A stretch of DNA of 55,319 bases, taken from the NCBI RefSeq assembly GCF_008056315.1, contig NZ_VRKQ01000020.1, forward strand, positions 1-55,319, read 5' to 3'. Below the pieces are notes generated by a model. That model made no database searches. It saw only the letters and a program-made list of their open reading frames with translations, and had not been told where the DNA came from. Both the position numbers and the translations under genes were made by a program. This DNA comes from Seonamhaeicola maritimus (lineage in GTDB: Bacteria; Bacteroidota; Bacteroidia; Flavobacteriales; Flavobacteriaceae). This document shows, piece by piece, positions 29,418 through 37,964 of the stretch; within the stretch, counting starts at the first letter, position 1; every line of letters begins with the position of its first letter.

Positions 29418-29546
29418 ACACTGGCTTCCCAGCTGTTATTTTTGAAAATCGTGTTCTAAAACGTGTTCCGTTTTATGTTCACTTTTGTTATTAATAATTT
29501 AAACCAAATTACGTAAAATAATTTAAAAACAACGGACAAATTCATA

Positions 29547-30683
29547 CTATCCCATCACACTACTAAGCTTAAACATCGGCAAGTACATAGCTATAAGAAT
29601 AACTCCAACAAAAACTCCCACTATCAGAATAATTAATGGCTCCATAATAGTAGACAGCATTTTGGATTGTTGTTGTACTTGGGTATTATATTGTTGATTC
29701 AATCTATCAAAAATAAATTCAGTTTGGTTGGTTTCTTCGGCCACTTTTACCAGAGCAATCATTTTATCATCAAATAGCCTATGTTTACTTAAGCTTGAAC
29801 TTAAAGAACTTCCTTTTAAAATATGTTGTTCTACTATTTCTAAAGCGTGTTGCAAGGGATAAAAATTAATCATTTGCTTAACCAATTGTATGCTATTTAC
29901 AACAGGTACTTTTGAAGCCGTTAACAAAGCAACTGCTTGGGTGAATTGAGATAGATAAATAGCTTTTACAAAATTACCAATGAATGGTAGTTTTAGAATG
30001 AACTTATCTTTTAGCTGTTTAAAACGTTTGTTTTTTTTGAGAAGGGATTTTGAAACTATTGGTATTAATAATAAAAAGCATATCAACAACCCATAGTTTT
30101 GCATAAGTTCAGAAAGGTTTATGATAATTTTTGTGATACTAGGTAAAGTGACATTTTGTTGTTTAAAAATGTCCTGAAACATTGGCACCACATACCTTAA
30201 CATAAATGCTACTACCAAAATTGCCGTACTTAATATAATAATGGGATAAGTAAGCGCACTGATTAAATTTCTACGTTGTTCGTTTTTTCTTGTAAAAAAA
30301 TCTCCCAGTTGTTCTGCAACCTTGAATAGGGTTCCCGTTTCTTCTCCTATTTTAATAGAAAAGTATTCATAATCTGTAAATTGTTTCTTGCTTTTTAGAA
30401 CTTCCGACAAGCTTTCTCCCTTAACTACAGCCTGCAATATGTTATTTAAAATGTCTTTGTTTTGTTTTTTCTTTTGAGATTTTTCAAGTAATTCCAGAGC
30501 GTCTTTTAAAGTTATTCCAGCTTTTAATAACACACCCAATTCGGTATAAAAATCTTCTTTTACTTTATTGTTAAAAGCTTTATTAAACAAAGTAACTTCT
30601 TTTTGTAAAAAAGACACTTTTTCCTCTGCACTTTTCTTGAGAACCTGTTCTTGCTTGACTATATTATCTAATTGAAATGCCAT
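29547..30683 (-). CDS. GspF/PilC-family inner-membrane platform protein
   Basis: A 378-residue protein with two T2SSF repeats. The first is FYTELGVLLKAGITLKDALE with SIKIGEETGTL; the second is QFTQAVALLTASKVPVVNSI with LVKVAEETNQTEFIFDRLNQ. Hydrophobic helices lie near 150, 200 and 350. GspF/PilC forms the membrane platform of type II secretion and type IV pilus machines and normally works with a GspE-type ATPase, which is not in this window. Last gene of a seven-gene minus-strand operon; its start overlaps the preceding pseudopilin gene by 20 bp. Confidence 0.85.
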   Translation of the reverse strand: MAFQLDNIVKQEQVLKKSAEEKVSFLQKEVTLFNKAFNNKVKEDFYTELGVLLKAGITLKDALELLEKSQKKKQNKDILNNILQAVVKGESLSEVLKSKKQFTDYEYFSIKIGEETGTLFKVAEQLGDFFTRKNEQRRNLISALTYPIIILSTAILVVAFMLRYVVPMFQDIFKQQNVTLPSITKIIINLSELMQNYGLLICFLLLIPIVSKSLLKKNKRFKQLKDKFILKLPFIGNFVKAIYLSQFTQAVALLTASKVPVVNSIQLVKQMINFYPLQHALEIVEQHILKGSSLSSSLSKHRLFDDKMIALVKVAEETNQTEFIFDRLNQQYNTQVQQQSKMLSTIMEPLIILIVGVFVGVILIAMYLPMFKLSSVMG

Positions 30684-31146
30684 AATTTACAAATTGGGTT
30701 GCATCATTGGTTTTAAATACAAACAATGCTCTGTTTCTATTCTCTTTAGAAGTAACAAGCTTTAGTGCATCAATATTTCCGTTATCTGTTTTATTCCCAT
30801 CAAAAAATAATTGTTTATCTCTGACTTGAATATTGAAAGTATCTGATTCTTTAATAACATTTTCTCCCATGAAACAATAAGTTATAGAACTTAATTCAGA
30901 TTTAAATATCAATTTATCTTCAAATGCATCAAACGTAATGTTTGGGTATCGGTTAAAATCTAGACATAAAACTTGCTCCAATTTTTGAAATTCTGTTTTG
31001 TTGTTGAAATTCTGATGGATACCCATCATGTGTTTTTGCACTAAATTCAAAACAGAAAAAGCCAACCCAATAACAATAGTTGTTATGATTAACACTACAA
31101 CCATTTCACTCAAGGTAAAGGCTTTAACTTTATTATTGGTCAACAT
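30664..31146 (-). CDS. Prepilin-like protein (pseudopilin)
   Basis: A 160-residue protein with a class III prepilin signal: short basic leader, then KVKA / FTLSEMVVVLIITTIVIG with Glu at +5 and a hydrophobic helix. Ala replaces the usual Gly at the -1 position. The remainder is a beta-rich C-terminal domain. It is probably a minor pseudopilin of the GspH/I/J type. The start at 31146 gives MLTNNKVKAF; upstream in-frame starts would read into the previous gene. It overlaps that gene by 14 bp. A prepilin peptidase (GspO/PilD) must be encoded elsewhere. Confidence 0.75.
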   Translation of the reverse strand: MLTNNKVKAFTLSEMVVVLIITTIVIGLAFSVLNLVQKHMMGIHQNFNNKTEFQKLEQVLCLDFNRYPNITFDAFEDKLIFKSELSSITYCFMGENVIKESDTFNIQVRDKQLFFDGNKTDNGNIDALKLVTSKENRNRALFVFKTNDATQFVNYGISIR

Positions 31147-31468
31147 GGAATTGTCTTGAATAAGTCTGATTTGTATGCCCTTTAACTGCCTCAAAAATGA
31201 TTAGATCTTCATCATTTCCTGTGAAGGCTTGAATCGTTATATGCCATGATTCAAATGCACCATAATATGGTAATACTAGTTTTTCATTTTTATATAAATA
31301 CTCCAGTTCATTTATATAAGTTTCAATGTCACTTATGTCATTCTTAACAGTATTAGAGAACATATTGTTCAGAACCATACTCGCCATCATGAATACGATT
31401 ACAATGAGTACCGAAGCCACCAATGTTTCCATTAAAGTGGATGCCTTTATTTTTTTTAATACAACCAT
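31133..31468 (-). CDS. Pseudopilin with degenerate cleavage site
   Basis: A 111-residue protein with the leader MVVLKKIKAS and then TLMETLVASVLIVIVFMMAS: a Glu followed by a hydrophobic helix, as in GspI/J-type pseudopilins, but with Ser in place of the -1 Gly. The rest is short and ends in charged residues. It overlaps the upstream gene by 13 bp and the downstream gene by 14 bp, so it belongs to a tightly coupled operon. Confidence 0.7.
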   Translation of the reverse strand: MVVLKKIKASTLMETLVASVLIVIVFMMASMVLNNMFSNTVKNDISDIETYINELEYLYKNEKLVLPYYGAFESWHITIQAFTGNDEDLIIFEAVKGHTNQTYSRQFHVDQ

Positions 31469-32772
31469 TTAGCCACTCCTTTTTTGGTGTTCTGAAATAG
31501 TAGGCCTACAAATTCAAGAGGTAAGTCATCTACATTTATCACGGCATTATAAATATGATTCTGATAAGCAGACCCTGATTGGTTTGCAATAAAATTAGAC
31601 GTGAATACGCTCCCTTTAACGGTTCCCAACAACTCCAAATTCTTATCACAATATATTTCACCTATTACATTGACATCACTATCAATAAAAATTTGAGGTT
31701 TATAGTTTTTAGTGTTTCCAATATAAGCAACAACCCCCTTTATTGTGGAGCCCTTTCCCACTGAAATAAAAGGGGTAACTTTAACGTTGCTTTTTGAGGT
31801 ATTACTGGTCTCATCATTTATGTATAAAGCTGATGGATAGCTTAACTCACAATGCTCCCCAACCATAAGTTGTTTTTTGGCTAAAGCTTGAAACATTCCT
31901 TTGCAATGTGATTTTATTTCTATCTCCGGAGCTAAAAGAATAACATCCATTAAAGATGCACTTGCATCAACAATGATTTTTGTTTCTGATTGCACTAGAA
32001 TATGACCTGTTAATGATACGCCTGACAATAAAATATCTTGGGTGCTATAAATAACTTGTAAAGGATTATAAAAAGAGTTTTGGTGCTTTCGGTTTGAGCT
32101 TAAATCAACAAACTGTTCAGAATGCATACTCTTTACTATGTTTTCAAGTTGTTTTAGGTTATTTCTTAATTCTTTTGATATTTCGGGGAGATTTGGTTTG
32201 CTACTCCTTTCTTTTCCATAAAAAAGCTGATTACCATAATAGGAATGCCCAGAAATATTACCCGTTCTAATGCCTTGTTTTGGCAAGTAAGACACCCCTT
32301 GAATATGTGTTTGTCCTACTACAACTAAAGGTTTGTTGTCATCCTTTACATATAAAGCTGTACGGTCTTGTTTTGGTTGTGATGCACCAACTAAAGCTAT
32401 TTTTCTAAAAGTATTTGATTTAATTTTTGAAACAGATATTACCTTTTCAAAAAGCCCCCAATAATCTTTATGAACTTTTAGGGTTTTAAAATCCTGGTCA
32501 CTCAAGTTTACTGTTATAGTGTCATTTGTTCTTAAATGATTTATCAAGGCATAATCGATACCTCTTTCTGAATTAATAATAGTTTCTTTTACAAACTGTG
32601 TTTGAATTTCAAATCTTTTATGAGTTTGGATAAATAGAATGAAGCCGGATAACATTAAAGCAATGACGACCACTATATACATAGTTAACTGTAAGGCTCC
32701 TGCTTTTACTCGATAATCGAGATTTGATTTTTTAAAGATGATTCCAAAACGGTTTGCTCTTTTAAATTTCAT
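31456..32772 (-). CDS. Large GspK-like membrane-anchored protein with bactofilin-like repeats
   Basis: A 438-residue protein. Near residue 25, KAGALQLTMYIVVVIALMLS resembles the Gly-Ala-hydrophobic start of GspK, which also lacks Glu+5. The large outer region (~60-430) contains repeated short beta turns such as THIQGVSYLPKQGIRTGN and GSTIKGVVAYIG, reminiscent of polymer-forming/bactofilin beta helices. I do not recognise a named family. Its start overlaps the preceding gene by ATGA (32769-32772), indicating coupled translation in the pseudopilin operon. Confidence 0.65.
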   Translation of the reverse strand: MKFKRANRFGIIFKKSNLDYRVKAGALQLTMYIVVVIALMLSGFILFIQTHKRFEIQTQFVKETIINSERGIDYALINHLRTNDTITVNLSDQDFKTLKVHKDYWGLFEKVISVSKIKSNTFRKIALVGASQPKQDRTALYVKDDNKPLVVVGQTHIQGVSYLPKQGIRTGNISGHSYYGNQLFYGKERSSKPNLPEISKELRNNLKQLENIVKSMHSEQFVDLSSNRKHQNSFYNPLQVIYSTQDILLSGVSLTGHILVQSETKIIVDASASLMDVILLAPEIEIKSHCKGMFQALAKKQLMVGEHCELSYPSALYINDETSNTSKSNVKVTPFISVGKGSTIKGVVAYIGNTKNYKPQIFIDSDVNVIGEIYCDKNLELLGTVKGSVFTSNFIANQSGSAYQNHIYNAVINVDDLPLEFVGLLFQNTKKGVAKWLY

Positions 32773-33224
32773 GTTTTTGGAATGGTTTTTCTATTCCCCT
32801 TGTAACTCACTATTATTTTATTTGTATTTCCGTTTAAGAGTTTAACACCATCTACAGCTTGTCCCAATTTCATTAAAGACTGTTTTTTATTTATTGAAAC
32901 CACAAACACCTTGTTTTTTCCAGATTGCTTATTAAGACTTCCATGATAGGTTATTGGCAACCAAACCACTTCAGGTATTATATTCTTTTTAACAATAGAT
33001 TTCTTTTTGATATATAGATTTCCCAAAAAAGGGTCTCGATTTGATGGTTGAATTGAAAAGGTATCCAACTCTGTATTAACTTTTGGAGTAAAGGCGACTT
33101 CAGAATTATTTTTTGAAACATCAGGTGTTTTTGGATTAACAAACGAAAATATTTTGAACCCAATGACTCCCCATACACCCAATACCACAGCCAGCAACAC
33201 ATATGTCTTTGTCTTGTTTTTCAT
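32769..33224 (-). CDS. GspC/PilP-like bitopic protein
   Basis: A 151-residue protein with one N-terminal helix (residues 8-27) and the motif NRDPFLG (about residue 62), which is typical of PilP/GspC-type proteins linking the inner-membrane platform to the secretin. A compact beta-rich domain follows (VWLPITYHGSLN to the end). It lies 2 bp after the preceding lipoprotein gene and overlaps the next gene by 4 bp. Confidence 0.65.
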   Translation of the reverse strand: MKNKTKTYVLLAVVLGVWGVIGFKIFSFVNPKTPDVSKNNSEVAFTPKVNTELDTFSIQPSNRDPFLGNLYIKKKSIVKKNIIPEVVWLPITYHGSLNKQSGKNKVFVVSINKKQSLMKLGQAVDGVKLLNGNTNKIIVSYKGNRKTIPKT

Positions 33225-33226
33225 AT

Positions 33227-33586
33227 TTAATCCTGTATGGTAAAACCGTTTGTTGTATACTCTGTTTGGTAATCAGAGTTTTCAGCTCTTACTCGCCATT
33301 GATAATCTCCAGGAATTAAGGCTTTAGTAAATGAAGTTTCAGCTAAAGATGAATCTGCCGCTATTTGAATTGCATTTTCAAAATCTGGAGTTGCTATTTG
33401 CAATTTGTAGTGTGTAGCCTCTTCAATTTTTTCCCAAGTAAAATTAACCAGTGTTGTATCTAAAACACTTTCATTGGATGGAGCTAATATTTCTACATTT
33501 CTACTAGAGATATCTTCAACTTCAGTAATATCATCACAACTTAAAGCACAAACAAATAAACCAACTAAACAAAGTATATTCCTCAT
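33227..33586 (-). CDS. Fibronectin III-like lipoprotein
   Basis: A 119-residue protein with a lipoprotein signal (lipobox ALSC, Cys17) and a single fibronectin III-like domain: LVNFTWEKIEEATHYKLQIA and DYQWRVRAENSDYQTEYT. It is probably an outer-membrane-anchored accessory of the pseudopilin system, judged from position only. It is 3 bp from both neighbours. Confidence 0.7.
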   Translation of the reverse strand: MRNILCLVGLFVCALSCDDITEVEDISSRNVEILAPSNESVLDTTLVNFTWEKIEEATHYKLQIATPDFENAIQIAADSSLAETSFTKALIPGDYQWRVRAENSDYQTEYTTNGFTIQD

Positions 33587-33589
33587 AAG

Positions 33590-34321
33590 CTATAATTTAT
33601 ATGGGTTAATCTGTTTTTTAGCTCTACTTGCTGAACGGTATGTATTGTTAGGACAACTAGCATACCCCCCAACTAAATCTACAATATCAATATCATGCTT
33701 TTTATTCTCTTGCCAACAACAATTTGTCGCTTTATATTCAAATACAACACCTTGATTAAATGCTATGGTTCTTCCTTTTTTACCATCATTATACAATTGT
33801 AAAGCATAAGTTTTATAGCCGTTTTCAACCAAAAATAAAGATTCAGCCTTTAAAACACCAACTAAGTCTTGTTTGTTTAAGGCCATTGAAATACTTGTTA
33901 AAACATTAGCATATTTATTGTGAGAGATATAATCTTTTATACCATTATTCTCCTCTCCGTTTAAAGCTTTTAAAAGCGTCACTTTATCTGCTATTTGTAA
34001 TTGAATGTATTTTGGTTTTTCTGGTAAAGAATCCACATATTTCACATTTATATTATACGGCTGTAAGCCTTGTGCTTTGGCATAAGCCTTATAAGATTGC
34101 TTTGTGAATATTTTAGGAGTGACCATTAATTTAATAGGGACATTATAACTTGGTATAGCACTATGGTTAATTTCTTTTTGGAATATAAATTCTTTATCCG
34201 CACTTATACTGCCTAAAATAACTTGTTGGGTAGTTTTGGTCTGTGCAGTAGCTATATTAATTGTTTTGCAACTACAAACACACAACATAAAACCGAATAA
34301 TAAAATAAGGGCTGGTTTCAT
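33590..34321 (-). CDS. Lipoprotein of unknown function, first gene of the pseudopilin operon
   Basis: A 243-residue protein with a lipobox-like CVCSC at the end of the signal sequence (residues 15-19). The C-terminal part has a Cys-rich stretch ATNCCWQENKKHDIDIVDLV and ends RSASRAKKQINPYKL. I do not recognise a family. As the first gene of the operon it begins 57 bp from the 26-bp IS1-type repeat at 34378, so the operon promoter region adjoins a mobile-element boundary. Confidence 0.65.
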   Translation of the reverse strand: MKPALILLFGFMLCVCSCKTINIATAQTKTTQQVILGSISADKEFIFQKEINHSAIPSYNVPIKLMVTPKIFTKQSYKAYAKAQGLQPYNINVKYVDSLPEKPKYIQLQIADKVTLLKALNGEENNGIKDYISHNKYANVLTSISMALNKQDLVGVLKAESLFLVENGYKTYALQLYNDGKKGRTIAFNQGVVFEYKATNCCWQENKKHDIDIVDLVGGYASCPNNTYRSASRAKKQINPYKL

Positions 34322-34377
34322 TTTGCGATGATATTAATGAATAAATGTATATTATTATTTATTCACAGAGATAAGGG

Positions 34378-34403
34378 TTTACCTTACTTTTGGTAAGGTT
34401 TTA
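34378..34403 (-). repeat. Solo IS1-type end, identical to the IS1 end at 36424
   Basis: A 26-bp direct repeat of 36424-36449, starting TTTACCTTAC. On the minus strand it still encodes the last seven codons of the IS1 transposase (KTLPKVR, stop). With the second copy it brackets the GH86 gene. Confidence 0.85.
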
Positions 34404-34427
34404 TTACTCAACAAAAAATTAATAAAA

Positions 34428-36353
34428 TTACTGAGCTTGTATATTGCTATTTTCCGTTCTTGTTATAGGTGAATTAAAATTAAATACTTGCAAACATACA
34501 CTGCTTATATGTCCGCCAGAATCAGGAAATTCTATTTCGATTATATTGTTTTGTTCAGTGATTAAATGATATGGTATTGGTATTTCCAAAACGCCGAAAA
34601 AACTAGAACGATCTGCTTGGTCATAACCTCTCCAATTATCAGGCACTACAATATTAACTCCATTAATAGTTATACTAGGCTTCAATGATTTACCATGTTC
34701 TCTTCCAGCTCCAAGCCTAAGTATAGCCTCCCCAAATCCTGCCTTAGTTATTTGATTTATATTAAAATAACGTTTTTGGTTTTGGTGAATAGGTTTGTAA
34801 TAATTATCTGCATAATATTTAGTTTCATCTGAATTATTATCAATAGCAATAGCCTCTTTAAATGTGTATTCTATAATCATTGTAGATTCAGCTCCTAATT
34901 TTACGTCTTGAATTGACTCTTTTAGAGTTTCTTCATCTAAAAACACTTTTTCACCCTTTAAGGTTAAGTGTCTTTTTTCAATGCTAATAATATTGGGTAA
35001 TCTTTGAGCAAATAAATTCAGATCTATTTCAACTGTTTGGTCCTCCAGGTTATTTAATATAACAAAGGCCTTATTTTCATCTACATAGGCGTCTACTAAA
35101 ACATCCAAGTCATTTGTATAAGTATCCACTCTAGTTCCTTTAACATTTTTCCATAAATCATAGAACTTTATCAAATCTGTATATACCCATTTTCCCGTAT
35201 AACTTTCTGGTTCATTTTCTTTACGCAATAATCTGTGGTTATATGGAATATTATCCCAATATCCCCATTCTGCTTTTGCAACAATAAAAGGAATAGCCAT
35301 TTCAATGGTATTTGGCCTTTCAAGAAAAGCCATGAGCTGAGAGTTTAAAGCCTTTATATGTAACCAATCTCTATATGAACTCCACTGTTCGCTCATATAA
35401 TCATGCATTTGAGAACCAAATTCTGATATGACATAGGGCTTAACTTTTCCTAAGGATAATTGACTATAATGGTCTATCATATCTAATGTAGCCTCAATAT
35501 TACTACCAGACCTTAAAATAGATTTACCATTACTAATCGATGGGAAATCGTATAAATGCAGGCTCCAAAAATCCATATCATTCCCAACCATATCTATAAA
35601 CATCTTCCAGCGGTTTTCCCAACGTTTAAAATCACCCAAATCTAAATTAGGAAAGGCTGCGGTGTAACCTCCTACCTTAACCTTAGGAGCATAAGCTTTT
35701 ATGGCTTTGGCGGCATCAGAATGAAAGTTAGCAATGTCCTCAATAGTGCTCGTAAAATTGTTTGGCCCTCCTAGAGTTTCATAGGCAGGTTCGTTTATTA
35801 TCTCTATGTAATTAATCTCATTTGGACCCAATCCTCCATAAAACTGATTAGCAAAACGCCCCGTAAATTCACCTACTGCATCTGCTCCAGCTAATTTCCA
35901 TCCTTGTTGAGTAGGTTGTTGGCTTCTACCTGTCCAAAAACCTTGAAACTGCGGTGCAATAATTAAATTACTTCTATCCTTAAATTCATGTAACCATTTA
36001 CATTCTAAATAATAATTTTTGGCTTCAATACCTCTAGATGTAATTTCTGCGGGGTCTGCATACCCTTTTCTATTAGGATCTTCTTGTATATTGTTTAAAT
36101 ACCAAGATATACCGCCGGTATTTCTACCCATAAAAACATTGTGCTTTTCAAAGAAATCTTGCCTTAGGTTGTCTGCAAAATTATCACCATCCCATTCTGC
36201 TTCATTTATTGCTGCGTGAATGGTTATAAACTTAGAGCGTTGAAACTCTGAAACTCCTCCCACACTATGTTTAACATTTAAATTAACATCAACTTGTGTT
36301 TGTGCGTTTAAACCAAGGCCTACAAGAAGAAATAATACACTTAATTTGTACAT
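34428..36353 (-). CDS. GH86-type glycoside hydrolase (beta-agarase / beta-porphyranase)
   Basis: A 641-residue exported enzyme with a signal peptide (residues 1-17). The N-terminus HSVGGVSEFQRSKFITIHA, the acid/base Glu in IEIINEPAYE and the nucleophile Glu in PYVISEFGSQ fit a clan-A TIM barrel of family GH86, whose members cleave agarose or porphyran of red algae. Beta-sandwich domains follow (~400-630). No T9SS sorting domain is visible at the C-terminus. Agar versus porphyran specificity cannot be read. The gene sits alone between two direct copies of an IS1-family end, 25 bp from one and 70 bp from the other, so it looks like transposon cargo. Confidence 0.78.
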   Translation of the reverse strand: MYKLSVLFLLVGLGLNAQTQVDVNLNVKHSVGGVSEFQRSKFITIHAAINEAEWDGDNFADNLRQDFFEKHNVFMGRNTGGISWYLNNIQEDPNRKGYADPAEITSRGIEAKNYYLECKWLHEFKDRSNLIIAPQFQGFWTGRSQQPTQQGWKLAGADAVGEFTGRFANQFYGGLGPNEINYIEIINEPAYETLGGPNNFTSTIEDIANFHSDAAKAIKAYAPKVKVGGYTAAFPNLDLGDFKRWENRWKMFIDMVGNDMDFWSLHLYDFPSISNGKSILRSGSNIEATLDMIDHYSQLSLGKVKPYVISEFGSQMHDYMSEQWSSYRDWLHIKALNSQLMAFLERPNTIEMAIPFIVAKAEWGYWDNIPYNHRLLRKENEPESYTGKWVYTDLIKFYDLWKNVKGTRVDTYTNDLDVLVDAYVDENKAFVILNNLEDQTVEIDLNLFAQRLPNIISIEKRHLTLKGEKVFLDEETLKESIQDVKLGAESTMIIEYTFKEAIAIDNNSDETKYYADNYYKPIHQNQKRYFNINQITKAGFGEAILRLGAGREHGKSLKPSITINGVNIVVPDNWRGYDQADRSSFFGVLEIPIPYHLITEQNNIIEIEFPDSGGHISSVCLQVFNFNSPITRTENSNIQAQ

Positions 36354-36423
36354 ACCAAAATGTTTAGATGATTAAAAACTTAAAGTCTAAAGGTATTTAC
36401 AATTGTTTTTTTAAATAGAGGGC

Positions 36424-36449
36424 TTTACCTTACTTTTGGTAAGGTTTTA
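36424..36449 (-). repeat. IS1 left end, second copy of the 26-bp direct repeat
   Basis: Identical to 34378-34403 over 26 bp. The flanks also resemble each other (AAGGG before one, GAGGGC before the other), but the inward sequence diverges right after the repeat. Confidence 0.85.
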
Positions 36450-37117
36450 AAATTTAACGTATACCCCCAAAAGTACAAACTAACTATAGCTGTTAATGTT
36501 TTAACGGACTTACAATAACAGATAGTTTTTCTACTTAAACATTTTATATGTGTTCTTAAGTTTAGGTGATAACGTTCAATATTATTGGTAAGTGTTTTTC
36601 CCATTCTGTGTAGATGATTTGGGATGAGTGTTTTATATGATTTCCATTTATCTGTATAAACCCTCTTAGGTTTTAACAGTAAAATCCTGTTTACCAGTTT
36701 ATCAAGATCTTTAGCTCCTCTTTTACCAATATTTACATCTATAACTTGTTTAGTTTCTCGATTTATAGCATAGGTAACCCAACAGTTATTGGGCAAAGCA
36801 GTTACTTTAGCAAATATTTCGTCAATTTCATATTTCTGAGCAAATTCATTGAAAATAGGCTTTTTAATTCTTTCAGACATAAGCAATAACTTGCTTTTAA
36901 CTGTATGCCTTGAAATTTTTAATATTCTGGAAATATCATTAATCCCACAACTATTGGTAACGAGTAAATAAATGCGCTTTTCAATATGCTTGTTATAGGC
37001 TTTATATGTATAACTCTCTTGTTGACTAGTTTTACAAAGCTTACAATAATAACGTTGTTTACCACTGTTTTGAAACCCATTTTTTATACACGGTATTTGG
37101 CATTTCTTACAATTCAT
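36425..37117 (-). CDS. IS1-family transposase
   Basis: A 230-residue transposase with an N-terminal zinc finger (CKKCQIPC and CKLC), a helix-turn-helix (ISRILKISRHTVKSKL) and a catalytic domain with acidic residues in YEIDEIFAKV, VYTDKWKSY and NNIERYHLNLR. This is the IS1 pattern, here in one uninterrupted frame and not split into InsA/InsB. The stop codon lies within the left terminal repeat. Confidence 0.9.
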   Translation of the reverse strand: MNCKKCQIPCIKNGFQNSGKQRYYCKLCKTSQQESYTYKAYNKHIEKRIYLLVTNSCGINDISRILKISRHTVKSKLLLMSERIKKPIFNEFAQKYEIDEIFAKVTALPNNCWVTYAINRETKQVIDVNIGKRGAKDLDKLVNRILLLKPKRVYTDKWKSYKTLIPNHLHRMGKTLTNNIERYHLNLRTHIKCLSRKTICYCKSVKTLTAIVSLYFWGYTLNFKTLPKVR

Positions 37118-37192
37118 AGCTATAAAAATAGTTGCAAATGTATCTGGTATAACAACTAATAAAGTATGGGTTACCCTTACTTAGTGTAAGGT
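36427..37192 (-). mobile_element. IS1-family insertion sequence (766 bp)
   Basis: Outer ends ACCTTAC (36427-36433) and GTAAGGT (37186-37192) are inverted repeats. Each end is itself a small hairpin (ACCTTAC/GTAAGGT at 36427-36445; CCTTAC/GTAAGG at 37175-37191). The length is close to the 768 bp of classical IS1. I find no 8-9 bp target duplication next to the ends, so the element has probably recombined. Confidence 0.8.
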
Positions 37193-37519
37193 TGTTAATT
37201 TTTTTACCCACTAATTTATACCGGCAGGTTATTAAACAACCTATTTTTAAAGGGTTTAACAGCTTAAAACAAAAACGGGCATATATAATGTATACCCATT
37301 TTATTGTTATGATTTATTTATTCATTTAATTATCAATTAGTTAAAACAATAATTATCGCTACCAACTAAATTAGACCGTTACCAACGAGCATACTATTTA
37401 GTACACTCGTTTTCTTTTTTTTTAGCTTACATGAATATCATTATTTTATGTTATATTCATTGTGCTTACCATATCGTGGGTGTGGGTGTGTGATATGGAA
37501 TGGATTATTTATGCGTTTT
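37193..37519. other. Gene-free spacer with two hairpins
   Basis: Between the IS1 end and the putative immunity gene I see no reading frame. A hairpin GGGCATA/TATACCC followed by ATTTTATT (about 37277-37304) is terminator-like. CCATATC (37470-37476) and GATATGG (37493-37499) enclose a GT-rich 16-nt loop, just downstream of the 37520-37954 gene on the minus strand. Confidence 0.5.
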
Positions 37520-37954
37520 CTAAATATATTTTCCTTTTAAAACTTCATTTTTCAAGAAAGATTTAGCTTTGAAGAAAGAAATAAAAGTATTAAATATTGT
37601 GAAAATCAATGCCAAGATAAATATTACTAGAAGCCCAAACAATTTTGGATAAAATATTAGTAAAACGGAGAATAAAACAACTGAAACTAATTCAAAAATT
37701 AACGAATAATATATTTGCTTTTGTAAAACGTAATCAACTTTAACCTTTTTATCTTTAAACACAAGTTTATAATAATAATTTAGGCTTGATTTTCTTTTTG
37801 AAGAGAATGGGAAAGAAGACAAATATTTAGGATACACTTCAACAATGTTGTTTGCATGTGTTATAACTTTTAAATATTTATTCTCTTTGAGGTTTTCTTT
37901 AAAACTCTCAATATTACCCAAATCAACTTCAATTAGTTTACTTAAAACTCTCAT
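37520..37954 (-). CDS. Two-helix membrane protein, putative immunity to the Rhs toxin
   Basis: A 144-residue protein: ~85 residues of soluble N-terminus (DLGNIESFKENLKENKYLKV, then VKVDYVLQKQ), then two adjacent hydrophobic helices (about 86-104 and 107-128) and a basic tail. I do not recognise a family. It begins 10 bp after the stop of the Rhs/YD-repeat gene on the same strand, the usual place for the cognate immunity gene of a polymorphic toxin. Immunity function is inferred from position only. Confidence 0.6.
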   Translation of the reverse strand: MRVLSKLIEVDLGNIESFKENLKENKYLKVITHANNIVEVYPKYLSSFPFSSKRKSSLNYYYKLVFKDKKVKVDYVLQKQIYYSLIFELVSVVLFSVLLIFYPKLFGLLVIFILALIFTIFNTFISFFKAKSFLKNEVLKGKYI

Positions 37955-37964
37955 AATAATATTA

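Larger units (their letters stand above)
28605..29546. other. 0.94-kb gene-free spacer with decayed tRNA-like remnants
   Basis: No credible coding frame on either strand. It holds a terminator at 28755-28790, two degenerate Met-type tRNA remnants (listed separately), a long hairpin AAGAAATCCGTA / TACGGGTTTTCTT (29194-29240) and a short hairpin AAAACG/CGTTTT (29458-29474). It looks like the scar of former mobile or tRNA-rich DNA. Confidence 0.6.

Noticed and set aside
36419-37200. Target-site duplication around the IS1 element or the larger solo-end unit
   Set aside because: Flanks (AGGGCTTT or AAGGGTTT on the left, TGTTAATT on the right) do not match, so a clean transposition unit is not proven.
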